Source of the DNA: Prorocentrum cordatum | Lineage: Eukaryota > Sar > Dinophyceae > Prorocentrales > Prorocentraceae | Length of the DNA stretch: 64,000 nt | Assembly (NCBI GenBank): GCA_963575745.1 | Contig: CAUYUJ010003880.1 | Coordinates: 181,001-245,000, forward strand | Direction of reading: 5' to 3' | Part shown: positions 9,953 to 20,790 of the stretch, one piece after another | How the letters are laid out: each line of letters opens with the position of its first letter | How positions within the stretch are numbered: position 1 is the first letter of the stretch | Program-made: the position numbers and the translations under genes | Notes under the pieces: model-generated | What the model saw: the letters and a program-made list of their open reading frames with translations, nothing else | The model's database searches: none | Told to the model about the DNA's origin: nothing

Positions 9953-10594
9953 ATGACGGCCCAGGAGAGCGATGCGTTGTGGCCCGAATTTGATCTTTCA
10001 TACAATACTGATGGGACCACGAGAAAAAAGCATGGGCATTGCTGGGCGCGCGATGCCACTGCGTGGAACGGTGCCGAATGGAAATCCATCCGACACTTTA
10101 CCAAATTGCGCACGAACGGGAAATGCAATTTACGTTATAAGTTGAATTGTATCGCAAGGACTGGCTCGAAGGAAAATACGGTAACGAATGCAGAGAATAA
10201 GCCATTCGTGTTGATCCATGCGCAGCTCGGATTCACTTACAATTATCTGGTTCAGATGCGGCATCGCATGCGCCGTGCAGGAGTGTCGGCAGGCGCGGAG
10301 GCCGCAGTTATATCGTCGTCGTATCCCGATGCTGCCACCGGTTCAGGCAAGTCTTGGTCCGCTGGGAAGGGCCGCAAGAGATTGGGCGTTGATTTTCTAC
10401 AAGCAACATGTTTTATCTTGCGCTTGCAGGAAGGAGGGTGCGACCGCGACGTAAACGATCCCGCGCCGGATGGCGACAACGTGTTCGACGTTGACAATGC
10501 CGACCTCCATGTAATTTTCAACGCCGCGACGGGCGACGCGCTATACGAACACCCTCGGGGCAAGTTGGATTTCGTGACCGATGGAACTTTCTAA
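9953..10594 (+). CDS. Hypothetical protein, 213 aa, first cistron of a TAATG-overlapping pair
   Basis: The ATG at 9953 follows an AT-rich stretch after the C-rich tract. The protein begins MTAQESDALWPEFDLSYN and contains HGHCWARDATAWNGAEWKSI and NLRYKLNCI. Its C-terminus is acidic (DGDNVFDVDNADLHVIF). Its stop TAA (10592-10594) overlaps the next ATG as TAATG. The downstream frames carry a KDZ-transposase-like C-terminus, so this may be the N-terminal part of the same decayed transposase gene. Confidence 0.4.
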   Translation: MTAQESDALWPEFDLSYNTDGTTRKKHGHCWARDATAWNGAEWKSIRHFTKLRTNGKCNLRYKLNCIARTGSKENTVTNAENKPFVLIHAQLGFTYNYLVQMRHRMRRAGVSAGAEAAVISSSYPDAATGSGKSWSAGKGRKRLGVDFLQATCFILRLQEGGCDRDVNDPAPDGDNVFDVDNADLHVIFNAATGDALYEHPRGKLDFVTDGTF

Positions 10595-10803
10595 TGCAAT
10601 CGCGAGCTTGCGGAGAAAGAGAAAAGTATGACAAAAAGAATATCCTGGGTCGCCCCAATGCGAAAAAGATTGAGCGGATACTAAGGAAACTGCGCGCCGA
10701 CGCCAGGGCCAAGGCGAAGCCTAAATCGCGCTGCAAGGCCGTCGCGCAGATTGAGGACATCAAGATTGCACGCGCGCAGACTGGAGGAATTATGCAACTT
10801 TGA
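10594..10803 (+). CDS. Small basic ORF, 69 aa
   Basis: Very Lys/Arg-rich and probably helical (KKIERILRKLRADARAKAKP). The start overlaps the previous stop by one base and the stop is 2 nt before the next ATG. Either three tightly packed cistrons or one gene broken by two frameshifts would produce this. Confidence 0.35.
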   Translation: MQSRACGEREKYDKKNILGRPNAKKIERILRKLRADARAKAKPKSRCKAVAQIEDIKIARAQTGGIMQL

Positions 10804-10805
10804 AC

Positions 10806-11285
10806 ATGAAGAATCGCAGCGGAGGCGGCATCGAAATTCTCCATATGGGAGAGATGTTTAATGGTGAAAGCACAGCATACAAGAAAGATTGCTTAGTTGA
10901 CATGAAGAAAACTAAGATGCTCGCCGGCAAGTGCGCATGCGATTGCGGATGCGTGGTCGCCAAGCATTTCGAAGGATCTTTGCGTGGCAAATGCTACCTG
11001 GATGGCTACCGCAGCAAGAAACACAAATGTAAGACACCCGCCATTATTCATATGAAGACATTGAACTCCCAAGCGGCGGAGCAGTTGTGGTCGCGCCTGG
11101 GCAAATTGACATGGATATCCAAGATGAAGCGCGCCCGATACCGATGCTTCTTGTATCATTACTGCTTGTGGCGCAACGCATTCACTGCGCAGAAATTCAG
11201 AAACTATTGCCCAGGCCCATGCATGTCGATCAGGAAGATTAAGATGCGCATGCCGAAACGCAAGCAAAGAGATGGTACGCGGTAA
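10806..11285 (+). CDS. KDZ-type transposase C-terminal-like fragment, ~159 aa
   Basis: The block CACDCGCVVAKHFEGSLRGK, then LNSQAAEQLWSRLGKLTWIS and YRCFLYHYCLWRN, resembles the end of KDZ (Kyakuja-Dileera-Zisupton) transposases. There a Cys/His-containing segment precedes a conserved N(T/S)-x-x-x-EQ-x-(F/W) helix and a final aromatic helix ending in (H/R)N. The call rests on this motif order. The N-terminal DDE core is not visible in frame, so this is at best a fragment or broken copy. Two identical 17-nt palindromic hairpins follow the TAA. Confidence 0.4.
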   Translation: MKNRSGGGIEILHMGEMFNGESTAYKKDCLVDMKKTKMLAGKCACDCGCVVAKHFEGSLRGKCYLDGYRSKKHKCKTPAIIHMKTLNSQAAEQLWSRLGKLTWISKMKRARYRCFLYHYCLWRNAFTAQKFRNYCPGPCMSIRKIKMRMPKRKQRDGTR

Positions 11286-11323
11286 TATAACTTGTTAACA
11301 GCCTGCGCCGTGGAACTATAAAT

Positions 11324-11410
11324 GTCGACTGATCGTCGACTGTCACAACCAGTTAACTATATGTATACTAACTGCGCCGTAGCGCATGCAAACGTCGACT
11401 GATCGTCGAC
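11324..11410 (+). terminator. Two identical palindromic hairpins (11324-11340, 11394-11410)
   Basis: GTCGACTGATCGTCGAC occurs twice, 70 bp apart: a perfect 6-bp stem with loop TGATC. The first starts 38 nt after the stop at 11285. These are the best-preserved members of the hairpin family and mark the right edge of the AT-richer island. Confidence 0.5.
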
Positions 11411-11473
11411 AGCATCGACGCCTGGGAGAACGCTGGCATTTAAACAGTTTGTGCTTCGCCAAAAATGGCTCTG

Positions 11474-12200
<727 letters not shown>

Positions 12201-12599
12201 AGTAGGCGGACCAGGGCCCGTCCGCGAGGCGCACTGCGGTGCGACAACCCGCAAAACACTATTAGCGGCGGTGCAGCCTTAAGATGCGAGGGCGGGCAAC
12301 AGACCCCCTCCCCCAGCGCATTGCGTCTGAAGCTGCGGACGGCGGACAGACTGTGAAGATCTCACGTGTCAGACCGCGTGACGAAGAAGGCCCCAACAAG
12401 AAAGGCGACGTGCGGACACGTGGCTAGGCGGCTTGGCAGACCGCCAGTTGGGCGCCTGGCCGCAGCGCGGCGCGCAGGGACGGGGCACCCCCCGCCCCCG
12501 CGCCCTGACACCGTGGACGCGGGGCCACGCGTGCACACGGGCAGGCAGAATGGTGGAGATTTGCGCGGGGCTCCAGGCAGAGCGCCGCGGAGCGATGAC

Positions 12600-12931
12600 A
12601 GCATAGCATGGAGGGTGAGTGGCGGCGCAGCACCATCGGGCGGGGGTGTAAGCAGCTCGGCGAAGGCACGACCGGCGCGGTGGAGGCGCTGGAGCAAAGG
12701 GCCTTGACGGGCTTGGGCAGCGGCAAGGTCGGCGGCGAGAGCTGCGCACCTCTGCTGGAGAGCGGCCGTAGACTGGGACAGCTCGGCTTCGCGGTCGGTG
12801 CGGGGCGGCTGCTCTGTGCCCGCGGCCGCGGGCCTCGCGGCGGGGACGAGGTCATCGGTGCGCCTGGCCAGGTGGTGGACCAGCGCGGTGCGGCGGTCCG
12901 TGCGCTGGCGGCCGTCGCCGTGGCGAGGCGA
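12600..12931 (-). CDS. Possible exon of a coiled-coil protein (minus strand)
   Basis: Minus-strand reading gives a heptad-like, Ala/Gln/Leu-rich segment (AELSQSTAALQQRCAALAAD, AAQARQGPLLQRLHRAGRAF) that does not look repeat-derived. Upstream on the same strand a (CT)n tract (complement of 12958-13077) ends in CCCTCCAG, a usable polypyrimidine tract and 3' splice site, putting the exon start at 12931. No donor or partner exon was identified, and other frames are open because of GC content. Confidence 0.25.
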
Positions 12932-12954
12932 CTGGAGGGTGCGAGGCGAGGAGA

Positions 12955-13079
<125 letters not shown>

Positions 13080-13108
13080 GAGACAGAAAAGGGGGGGCGA
13101 CCCCCCGC

Positions 13109-13140
13109 CCCACAACGAATCTTTCCAGATTCGTTGTGGG
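13109..13140. other. Perfect 14-bp stem-loop with TTCC loop
   Basis: CCCACAACGAATCT (13109-13122) and AGATTCGTTGTGGG (13127-13140) are exact reverse complements around a 4-nt loop. It sits 30 nt past the (GA)n tract. No adjacent gene explains it. Confidence 0.8.
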
Positions 13141-13204
13141 CCTCCCTCTTTTTCCATCGGTTCGTTGCTGGTTTTAGAATTTTCAGCTTTTTGGCATCCC
13201 GACG

Positions 13205-13665
13205 CTCCAAGTCTGCTCAAGAGCTCCCAAGACCGCTCCAAGACAGCCGATATTGCGGCCTAAGAAGGGGGGCGCAAACCCAACGAGGGGGCCCACCGGA
13301 GGCCCACAGAGTCCCCAAGTGTTCCCAAACGCCTCCCAAGAGGCCCCAAGAGGCCCCGAGGAGACGTACAAGGGGCCCCAAGGCAGCCCAACAGCGCCCT
13401 CGATGCATCAAAGCTGCCTGCAGGAGGCCCCTGGGAGGCTTCGGAATCCCTCAATGTGGCCCCAGGCGGCCTCGAGTCAGGTCTCCACGCAGACAAGACG
13501 GCCAATGACGGCTTCATATTGCAGAAAACTACCTTCCGGTTGCCCAGAGAATCCCGACGACGCCCCCAAGTGGCCCCGAGAAGCTCCAACACGCCACCCC
13601 AAGACGCATCCAAGAGGCGCCTCCAACAGACAATCGGGCGGCGAAACAAAAGGGGTCCAACTTCG
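13205..13665 (+). repeat. CCAAGAGGCCCC-type degenerate repeat block
   Basis: Dense ~11-14-bp quasi-repeats of CCAAGAGG/CCCAAGACGGCC. Preceded at 13165-13215 by the T-rich core (complement of the A-rich core) seen in sister blocks. Confidence 0.8.
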
Positions 13666-13926
13666 CCGACGCTGGCGCGCAAGCTGCCCGCGTAAGGTCG
13701 CGCGCAAGCGCCCTCGTCTCCAAATTGGCGTGCCGCGCGGGCGGCCCGTCTAAGCCGCCGCTTAAGGTCGCTGTGCCATTTCGCGTAAGACCCCTTTTAT
13801 CGTCGCTCGAGTGAGGAAGCACGGCCCAAGTCCAGGTCCGCCCCTGGCAACCAGATCAAGAAGTCCAGGTTCACCCCTGGCATCCACATCCCATGGTCCG
13901 CGCCGGGCATCCTGTGCTCACCGCGA

Positions 13927-15075
13927 ATGGCGGCTCATAGCGGAGCTGCTGCTGCTGGTCGCCCTTCTGCCCCTCTCCAACCCGCTGGCGCTGGCGCGAG
14001 TGGCGCTGGCGACCAACGACCAGATGCAATCCATCAGCGCGACCCCTGGAGAGAGTCGGCCGCTCTATCCCGTGCTGCTGCTGAAGGAGCCAAGAGGCCT
14101 CGTGCTGATGCCTCCAACGCCTCTGCCTCTAATGCCTCAACCTCCTCCGAGCTCGTGGACCCCGTGGGCGCCGTCAACGCTGCCATCAACGCGTCGCAGG
14201 ACTTCCTCGCAGCGCAGTTCGACGCGAAGCTGGCCACAGTCAAGCAGGAGGTCATCGCAGTGTTCGCCGCGCAGATCAGAGGACCGCTGGGAGCGGTCGT
14301 TGGACAGCAACAGAAGCAAACCGATCAGTTCTCAGGGCAGATCCAGTCGCTCCAAGCTGTCTCGTCCAAGCTGGAAGCTGATCAACGAGAGCAACGCGCC
14401 CAGCTCGCAGAAATGCGACAGGAGCTGCACATGCAAGAGGCGCAGATCCCCACCAAAGATTCCGAAAACTTCGTGGAGTGGGACAGGGTGGCAGACGCCG
14501 GCCTCGTCGTCGCCACTGCCGCGGAGAACTACGCGGCGGACCAGCTCAAGCACGCCATCATGCCGATCATGGACAGGTGCGACCTCAACGAGTCCGATTG
14601 GGAGGTGGTCGGGAAGAGCCCTGCGAGGCGCCTCCTCATACAGTTCAGCGGGGGCGCCAATGCGTTTGCGCGGAAGCTCAGAGGCTTCTACAGCAAGCTC
14701 AAGGGCCTTGATGGTGAATGGCTCAACACAGAAGTACAAAGTATCCACGGACAGTCTACCAGCCTCTTCCTCGGCCTCGACCGCTCGGGGAAGACGGCGC
14801 GGAGGGAGTTCCAGACCAAGAAGCTCGCCCAGTTCTGCAAAGCCCAGGGCCCCGCGAAGCGTTGGCGAAGTGACCGTCAACAGGGCATCATCTACTGCAA
14901 CAACATGCCAGTGCTGTCCATCGTGGTCGGATCCACAAAGGACGAACCCACTCGTCTGCTCTTCAATTGCAGCGGATGCCTACAGCATGGCCTCAACCGA
15001 GAGGAGATCCGAACCCAGTTCGAACAGTTCTTCCAGACCTCGCTCGCTGCTCAGAATGCACCGTGGCAGTCTTAA
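13927..15075 (+). CDS. LINE ORF1 protein, 382 aa
   Basis: Intact ORF from the ATG at 13927 to TAA. The N-terminus is Ala/Ser-rich and low-complexity. Residues ~85-180 form a probable coiled coil (FDAKLATVKQEVIAVFAAQ, LEADQREQRAQLAEMRQELH). Residues ~235-330 look like a small RNA-binding-type domain followed by a basic segment (SPARRLLIQFSGGANAFARK, ARREFQTKKLAQFC). A coiled coil plus C-terminal nucleic-acid-binding region is the usual architecture of LINE ORF1 proteins, which coat the element RNA. It is followed directly by the endonuclease frame, supporting this role. No conserved zinc knuckle is seen apart from a single NCSGC. Confidence 0.7.
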   Translation: MAAHSGAAAAGRPSAPLQPAGAGASGAGDQRPDAIHQRDPWRESAALSRAAAEGAKRPRADASNASASNASTSSELVDPVGAVNAAINASQDFLAAQFDAKLATVKQEVIAVFAAQIRGPLGAVVGQQQKQTDQFSGQIQSLQAVSSKLEADQREQRAQLAEMRQELHMQEAQIPTKDSENFVEWDRVADAGLVVATAAENYAADQLKHAIMPIMDRCDLNESDWEVVGKSPARRLLIQFSGGANAFARKLRGFYSKLKGLDGEWLNTEVQSIHGQSTSLFLGLDRSGKTARREFQTKKLAQFCKAQGPAKRWRSDRQQGIIYCNNMPVLSIVVGSTKDEPTRLLFNCSGCLQHGLNREEIRTQFEQFFQTSLAAQNAPWQS

Positions 15076-15102
15076 CAGGACCCTTGCCCCGCGGCGGGGC
15101 CC

Positions 15103-18100
15103 GAGCTCGACGAAGCCGATTTCCTTCGCGACATGGAACACGAGGGCGCTCTTGTGCGGGGGCCCCCTCAAGAGGAAGAAAAAAAGCCGCGTGCATGTCG
15201 CAGGTGCTGAACTCCACTGCTCTGCTCGCGACGCAGGAGGTCCATGGCTCTGAAGCGGAGCTCAATCATAAGGTTTTCACTTGGCGCACGAGACAGTGGC
15301 TTGCTTCGCCTCAATTCCTGATCGTGGCGTTGGTGGGGTTGCGCTTATTCTGCCTGGGGTTTCGTCGTCTGAAGCTGCGGACCCTGACCGATTCCGCCAC
15401 TCGGAACCCATACCTGGCCGCGTCCAGCGCCTACAAATCGAATCGGACGCCACAGAGACCACGGTGGGCTCGCTCCCCGGCATGATCGCGATCTACAACA
15501 TCCACAACTTCCAGCTCTCTGCGGACCAGGTCCAGCGCACAAGGGGGGCGATTCGTGCCGAGCTCAGTATTGCTGAGCAACAACCAGAGAGGATCACCGT
15601 GCTCGTCATGGGTGACTTCAACTTCACGGATGAGACCCCGCTCGAGATGGCGGCGCCGCTGGTCAACAAAGGGCCCCCTCGCCGTCGAAATCACAATCCA
15701 GAACATCAGTTGCTATGGAAACAAGCCCTGGGAGACATGGTGGAGGTCGACCCCGAGCTGCCGCCCCACTACGCTGAGCAGTCGCAGCAGTGCTCGAGGA
15801 TTGACAAAATCTACATCAGCTCGCCGCCGTGGATGCTGATTCAGTGGCGCGCGAAGGTGGGCATCCCCACTGGGCCTGACACGCTCTTCGACAGAGGAAT
15901 CTCTGACCACGCTCCAGTTCGCCATCGGCTGGCCGCCCGTTCAATGGAGGATAGCGAACAGTAGCCAATGCCGCAGTTCATCTTCGAGAGCCCTCTCTTC
16001 ACTAAATACTTTGACATGCTGCGGATCGCGGCTGACATGGGCAGCTACCCGCCCCTCATACGCCTCAAGGAACATAAGCGCCTCAGCAGGGAGGCGGCCA
16101 GGCTGACGCGCAATGACATGACGGATGTTCACGCTCCATGCTCGGCGGCGGCCCTAACGACATGCAGAGCGATCTCGAGGGCCGCGTGGAGGAACGACTG
16201 GAAGAGCGCCCGCGCATTACATGCGAGAGCTGAGCTTGGTGCGAAGTTCCTGGGCACCCCGGATTGCAATGCCATCGCGCTCATCGAGCCTGGGACCTTC
16301 CGGCGTACTTTCGAGAGGCTACAGCAGGAGTGCTTGGATCAGCGCTCGGAGGCCTTGCAGCAGGAGGAGCAGGCAAGGGATGCCCACTTCCTCAGGAGGC
16401 AGCGCCTCCGCAAGATGCAGAGGGCGATCCAGAGGCGCGGCAAGCTCTGGGCCCCCACTGGCAAGGTGCTGAAGCTCAAGGCCATTGAGGTCCCCCACGA
16501 TCACAGCACCACCGAGAAGCCTGAGGACATGATTGCTGAGCTCCGACGCCAATGGTCCCCTGTGTTCCAGGCGAAGCCGAGCCACGCCCAGCACGTCAGG
16601 CTCTACCTAGACAAACGCATCATACCCTACGATTGCTCCCAGATGGACATTCCGACGCTGGGCAAAATGAAGAATCGAATGCGCAGGGTCAACAAGTCGG
16701 CTCCTGGCCCTGATGGCATACCCTGCACGGCTTGGAAGCGCACCCTCTCTGCGGCGCAGCTTCTCCTGGAAGTTGCGATCGAGACAATGAAAGTTCCCCC
16801 GGTGCCGCTGGACTTCAACGACCCGCTTATGATTTTCACGCCCGAGGGTCCGGAACCTGATGATGGAGTAGCTGCTACTAGGCTGGCGAAGGCCACTAGA
16901 CCCCTGTTCCTGAAGAACACGGACTGCAAGATCGCAGCCGCCATGGGCAACGAGTTAATGAAGCCAATCGCGGCGAAAGGATCTCACGGGGCGCAGAAGG
17001 GCTTCTTGCCGAAGCGGCGCTTCATCGAACACGTGGTGGCCATGGGCGCGCAGTCCCGCATCGTTGCCATGCAGGATGACGCGACGTGCAAGGGCCCGTT
17101 GATGGTCCTATACGACTTCGATGACGCGTTCCCCTCGGTGCACAGAACCTGGCTGGACATAGTCCTGGAGAAGGCGGACTTCCCTGAGGGCATCCGCAAC
17201 ATGATCGGCGCGATCTACCTCCTGCCCGCCGCCATCGCCAACCTCGCGGGTGCCAGCGAGTTATTCTGTCCCTTGGCGTCTGGCATTCTTCAGGGACGCC
17301 CGTGGTCTGGCACGCTGTGGGCGGCGGGCGTGGACCCGCTGATCAGAGACATGCATTCGGGAACGGCGCGCTTCAAGGGCGCGGTCATCGGCGTCTGCGC
17401 CGACGACGCGGGCACAGTCCCCCCCCCTCATACAAGGGGCTTCGCCCCATGGGCAGGGTCTTCTACGCGGCGGAGATCCTAGCGCGGCCAGTGCTAAAGA
17501 CGGCGAAATGTAATATCATTCCTCTGGCGGAGGCAGCTTCCCCTACGGTGGAGGACAGAATCCGAGCCAAGATTGCTGAGCTGGTTCCACGTTGGTGCGA
17601 CATGGCGGTTACCGACAGAGCGGAGTACTTGGGCGCGCTAATGGGCCCAAGTGTGGAGGACGGACACAGGTGGGAGAAGGTGGTCTTCGGCTGGCAGCGC
17701 TCCACTGTCATGATCGCTGATGGCGGGGCGCCGACCAGCACCTCACTAATGCTCTATAACCAGCGCGCGGCGGGCAAGACTTCCTGCCCCAGCCAGCTCT
17801 TCGCGCGGCCGCAGATGATAAAGAAGGCAGAGAGTTGGGCTCTGCACCGCATCTGGCACCTTCCCCCACAAGCTCCCCCACGTGATGCCCTCCTGGCGGT
17901 GGGGCGCTGGACCTCGGTAAAGGCGGTCTCCATCGAGCTCAGCAACCGTATGGCACTGATGCGCAGCGCCGCCGACTCCATCCTGAACTGGCAGTTCTGG
18001 GCCAGACGGCTGCGCGATGCTGCGGAGATTGGCCTCTCGTTCCATGCCCGATCGCACGGCCCGTTCGCCCCCGTCCACTGGAAGTCAAAGCCGATCGCCC

Positions 18101-18820
18101 ACGCCCTCGAGGATGCATCGCAGGGGTTCCCCAATGACAAGAACCGCCTACTGGCCGCGGCCTGCACTACGGCGATGAGTGAGTGGAAGGATGAGAAGGC
18201 CCGCCTCAAGGCCGAATGTTCTACTGCTCGCTTGCGCATGCAGAAATTTATATACTCCAGCCTCGTCACCTCCCTCCTCTCTGACGCCTGCCTGTCACTG
18301 TTCTCGCCCGTCTCAAGTCCTGGGCAAAACTAGACGAGTCTTTTTCATCATCACAGATCGAATGGGAGCCCCTCAAAGAGCCCCTCGTCACGAGTTCTTC
18401 GCCAGCCGCGCATTCGGCACTTCTCAAGACGTGGGTCGGAGGCTGGACGACGAGCCGTCGCCTCCACTCGTCCGATGTTTGCAGCCCTTGCATTTTGGCT
18501 GCCGCCAGGCCGAGGGCGATTGCGCCACCGACGCCATGGCCCATTACATTCGCTGCCCACCTCTTTGGCAGGCAATCCGTGCGATATGGCACGGGCAGGT
18601 GTGCGTCCAGCAATCCAGTCTGAATCGCCTGGGCCTCTGCAGCGGGGAGCTTGACGAATGTCCACAGAACGTGTCGCTTGAGCGCACGGTCATTGCTTTT
18701 CATACATACAACATTCAGGCGAAGTTACCTACCATGAAGAGGTCGCTACCCAATGCGACCGTGGACAGTGCCCGCGCTGCCAGGGCGCTTTTCTTATCAA
18801 CTCACAAGGCTGTACAGTGA
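15103..18820 (+). pseudogene. LINE ORF2: endonuclease + reverse transcriptase, several frameshifts and one stop
   Basis: Endonuclease motifs in order: FATWNTRALL, then ATQEVHGS (catalytic Glu), VMGDFNFTD, RIDKIYIS and ISDHAPV, typical of exonuclease-endonuclease-phosphatase domains. A single in-frame TAG (15962-15964) precedes the RT region starting at the ATG at 15968. RT motifs: SAPGPDGIPCTAWK, then VLYDFDDAFPSVH (block A), GILQGRPWSGTLW (block B) and VCADDAG (catalytic DD). The C-terminal region carries GDCATDAMAHYIRCPP, a Cys/His cluster usual at LINE ends. Breaks: a frame change at an A-run near 15178, one near 15272, the TAG, a C8 run near 17420 just after the DD motif, and further shifts near 18295 and 18470. 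The element is therefore inactive as read. Confidence 0.85.
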
Positions 18821-19136
18821 TCGACTGGACACTGTTCGCCGCGGAAGCAAAGACTGCAGTGGCGCTTCGCGCCATGCACCTTGGTCCTTGAAGTTTGGTA
18901 CGCATGCGGAATAGCAAAAAGGTTAAACCGACACTTTAGCGATAACTCTTTATTGCCTTTGTCTGGCGTCGCCGCTATGATAATCTGAATTATTCATTAT
19001 CCTTCCTCCATGTTTATTATTTTTCATTTGCGCCATACCCTGCGCATTCTCCCCATCCTTTTCAGCTCTTTTTTGCGGAGGCTCCTCCTGGGAGAGCCTA
19101 TGGGGACCTCACAACAGTCGTTTCCGGCTTTCTTAA

Positions 19137-19715
19137 GGCGTTATGGAGGCCTCCTGGGCGTATTTTGGGGGCCTGTGGGGGTGCCCTCGGGACACCCTGC
19201 CTCCAATCGCGGTCTCCCGGAACGACCGGGTCACGATTTGGATTGCTTCGGAGCGCGTGTTGGTGCCATTTTGGGCCGCCATGGGGCTGTCTGAGGGCCA
19301 TCATGGACCCGTGTTGTGCCGTTTTGGGGCTCTCTTGGACTGCCTGGAAGCCCTTTCGGATGGTTGTGGGGCGATTTGGGAGCCTCCCAGGCGTCTTCGG
19401 ACGCCGAGAAGACCGCCGTCTTGGAGCGTCGGGAAGCCGAAAAGAAGAAAACCCCCAAATTCACCAAAAACCAACAAAACATCCCTGAGTTTTGCCTCTT
19501 GGGGCCTTCTTGGGAGTGCTCTTGGAGGCCTCTTTGGGGCCGTCCTGGAGGCCTCTTGGGCCATCTCGAGGTTACGTCGGTCACTGTTGGAGCGCTCTTG
19601 CGCTGTCTTGGGGGTTTCTGAGACGTCTCCGATGACCCACCTGATCGCCCTAGGTGTGGTGGGACCGCTTCGAGGCCCGTCCAGAGGGTCCCAAAGCCCC
19701 AGATCCCGGGAGTCC
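19137..19715 (-). repeat. CCAAGAGG-type block with A-rich core
   Basis: Here the repeat reads GGGGCCTCTTGGG on the + strand. An A-rich core (19438-19490, 'GAAGCCGAAAAGAAGAAAAC') divides the block, as in the copies near 42235 and 44330. Confidence 0.8.
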
Positions 19716-19789
19716 TGTTTTGTTGGGGGAGGTTCCCCCTGCCCGGGCTTGCAAAAATATAGGAAGAGGAATGTACACATAAGTGCTGG

Positions 19790-19916
19790 GGTATACGTAT
19801 ATGTATGTGTATATGTATATGTATATGTATATGTGTATGTAAATGTAAATGTATATGCATATGTATATGTATATGTATGTGTGTATGTATATGTATATGT
19901 TTACATATGTATATAT

Positions 19917-19981
<65 letters not shown>

Positions 19982-19982
19982 T
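19790..19982 (+). repeat. (TATG)n-like and (GA)n microsatellites
   Basis: TATATG/TATGTG units to ~19918, then (GA)n at 19920-19981. Confidence 0.95.
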
Positions 19983-20154
19983 ATATACACACGCATCTGG
20001 ACGCTGGCGCCCCCAGGGCCCCCTTCGAGGCGCCCAACCCACTGCGAGTGTCGTGAAGCATCATGGGCGGCCCAGGCCAAAAAGGTTTCCCCAGGGGCAG
20101 CGTGCAGGTGTGGCTTGGCTGTCTTCGTTGCTCGTGCCTCCCCAGACTGTTTGG

Positions 20155-20480
20155 GTGCCTGTTTTACAAGGCTTCTGAGGTTTCTGTGCATGGCTTGTGC
20201 CATTTTGCACCACTTTCGGTGGCTGCCCAGCAGCATCTGGTTGCCATTCAAACCACAGCTATGAGGCTGCTGCGTGGGTCCTCTCCCCCATAGTCTGTTA
20301 TAGACGGCTTCTGAGACTTTGTGCATGGCTTGTGCCACTTTGCACCACTTTCAGTGGCTGTGCGGCAGCATCTTGTTGCCATTCAAGCCACAGCCTGGAG
20401 GCTGCTGCGTGGGTCCTTTCCCCCAGCATGTCTGGAGTCTGTTTTACAGGGCTCCTGAGACGTCAGTGCACATCAGCGCC
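20155..20480 (+). repeat. ~140-bp tandem repeat, about 2.3 copies
   Basis: Units start near TGTTTTACAAGGCTTCTGAG (20160), again near 20297 and 20439. Each contains GCATGGCTTGTGCCA and CAGCAGCATCT-type segments. Confidence 0.8.
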
Positions 20481-20554
20481 CACCCTTTACAGTATTCGTG
20501 AAGGCCGCTACGAGAGACCTTGTGCAAGATATGCCTCGGCTCCTCCGCATTCGA

Positions 20555-20725
20555 AGACCCTGCTGGGGTACCAGGGGCCCTGGGGCCCAGGCCCAGACAC
20601 CCTCCTGGATCCCCCCTCCTGGCCCACGTCATCGTTGACCCGTACGGGGCCTCCTGGGCCTCCTTGGCATTTTTCCCGCCGCCAAAACAGCTCCAGAGGC
20701 TAGAAGCGACCAGAGCAGACTGACA
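20555..20725 (+). repeat. Dispersed repeat shared with 53540-53680
   Basis: Shares CCTGGGGCCCAGG, GACACCCTCC(T/C)GGAT, GGGCCTCCTGG and GACCAGAGC in the same order with 53540-53680. Confidence 0.6.
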
Positions 20726-20790
20726 ACTGAGATGGCCACCCCGCTTGCGGAGGGGATAGGGGGAGTTATATCTAGTTACGCGCACGTCAT

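Larger units (their letters stand above)
13825..18960 (+). mobile_element. LINE-type non-LTR retrotransposon, ORF2 broken
   Basis: Two short CCAGG...CCTGG hairpins (13832-13847, 13865-13880) precede ORF1 (13927-15075). ORF2 (15103-18820) carries an endonuclease domain, reverse transcriptase and a C-terminal Cys/His motif, in that order, as in dinoflagellate LINEs. The 3' end is placed in the AT-richer stretch before the next repeat block; I see no poly(A) tail or target-site duplication, so both boundaries are approximate. Confidence 0.85.
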
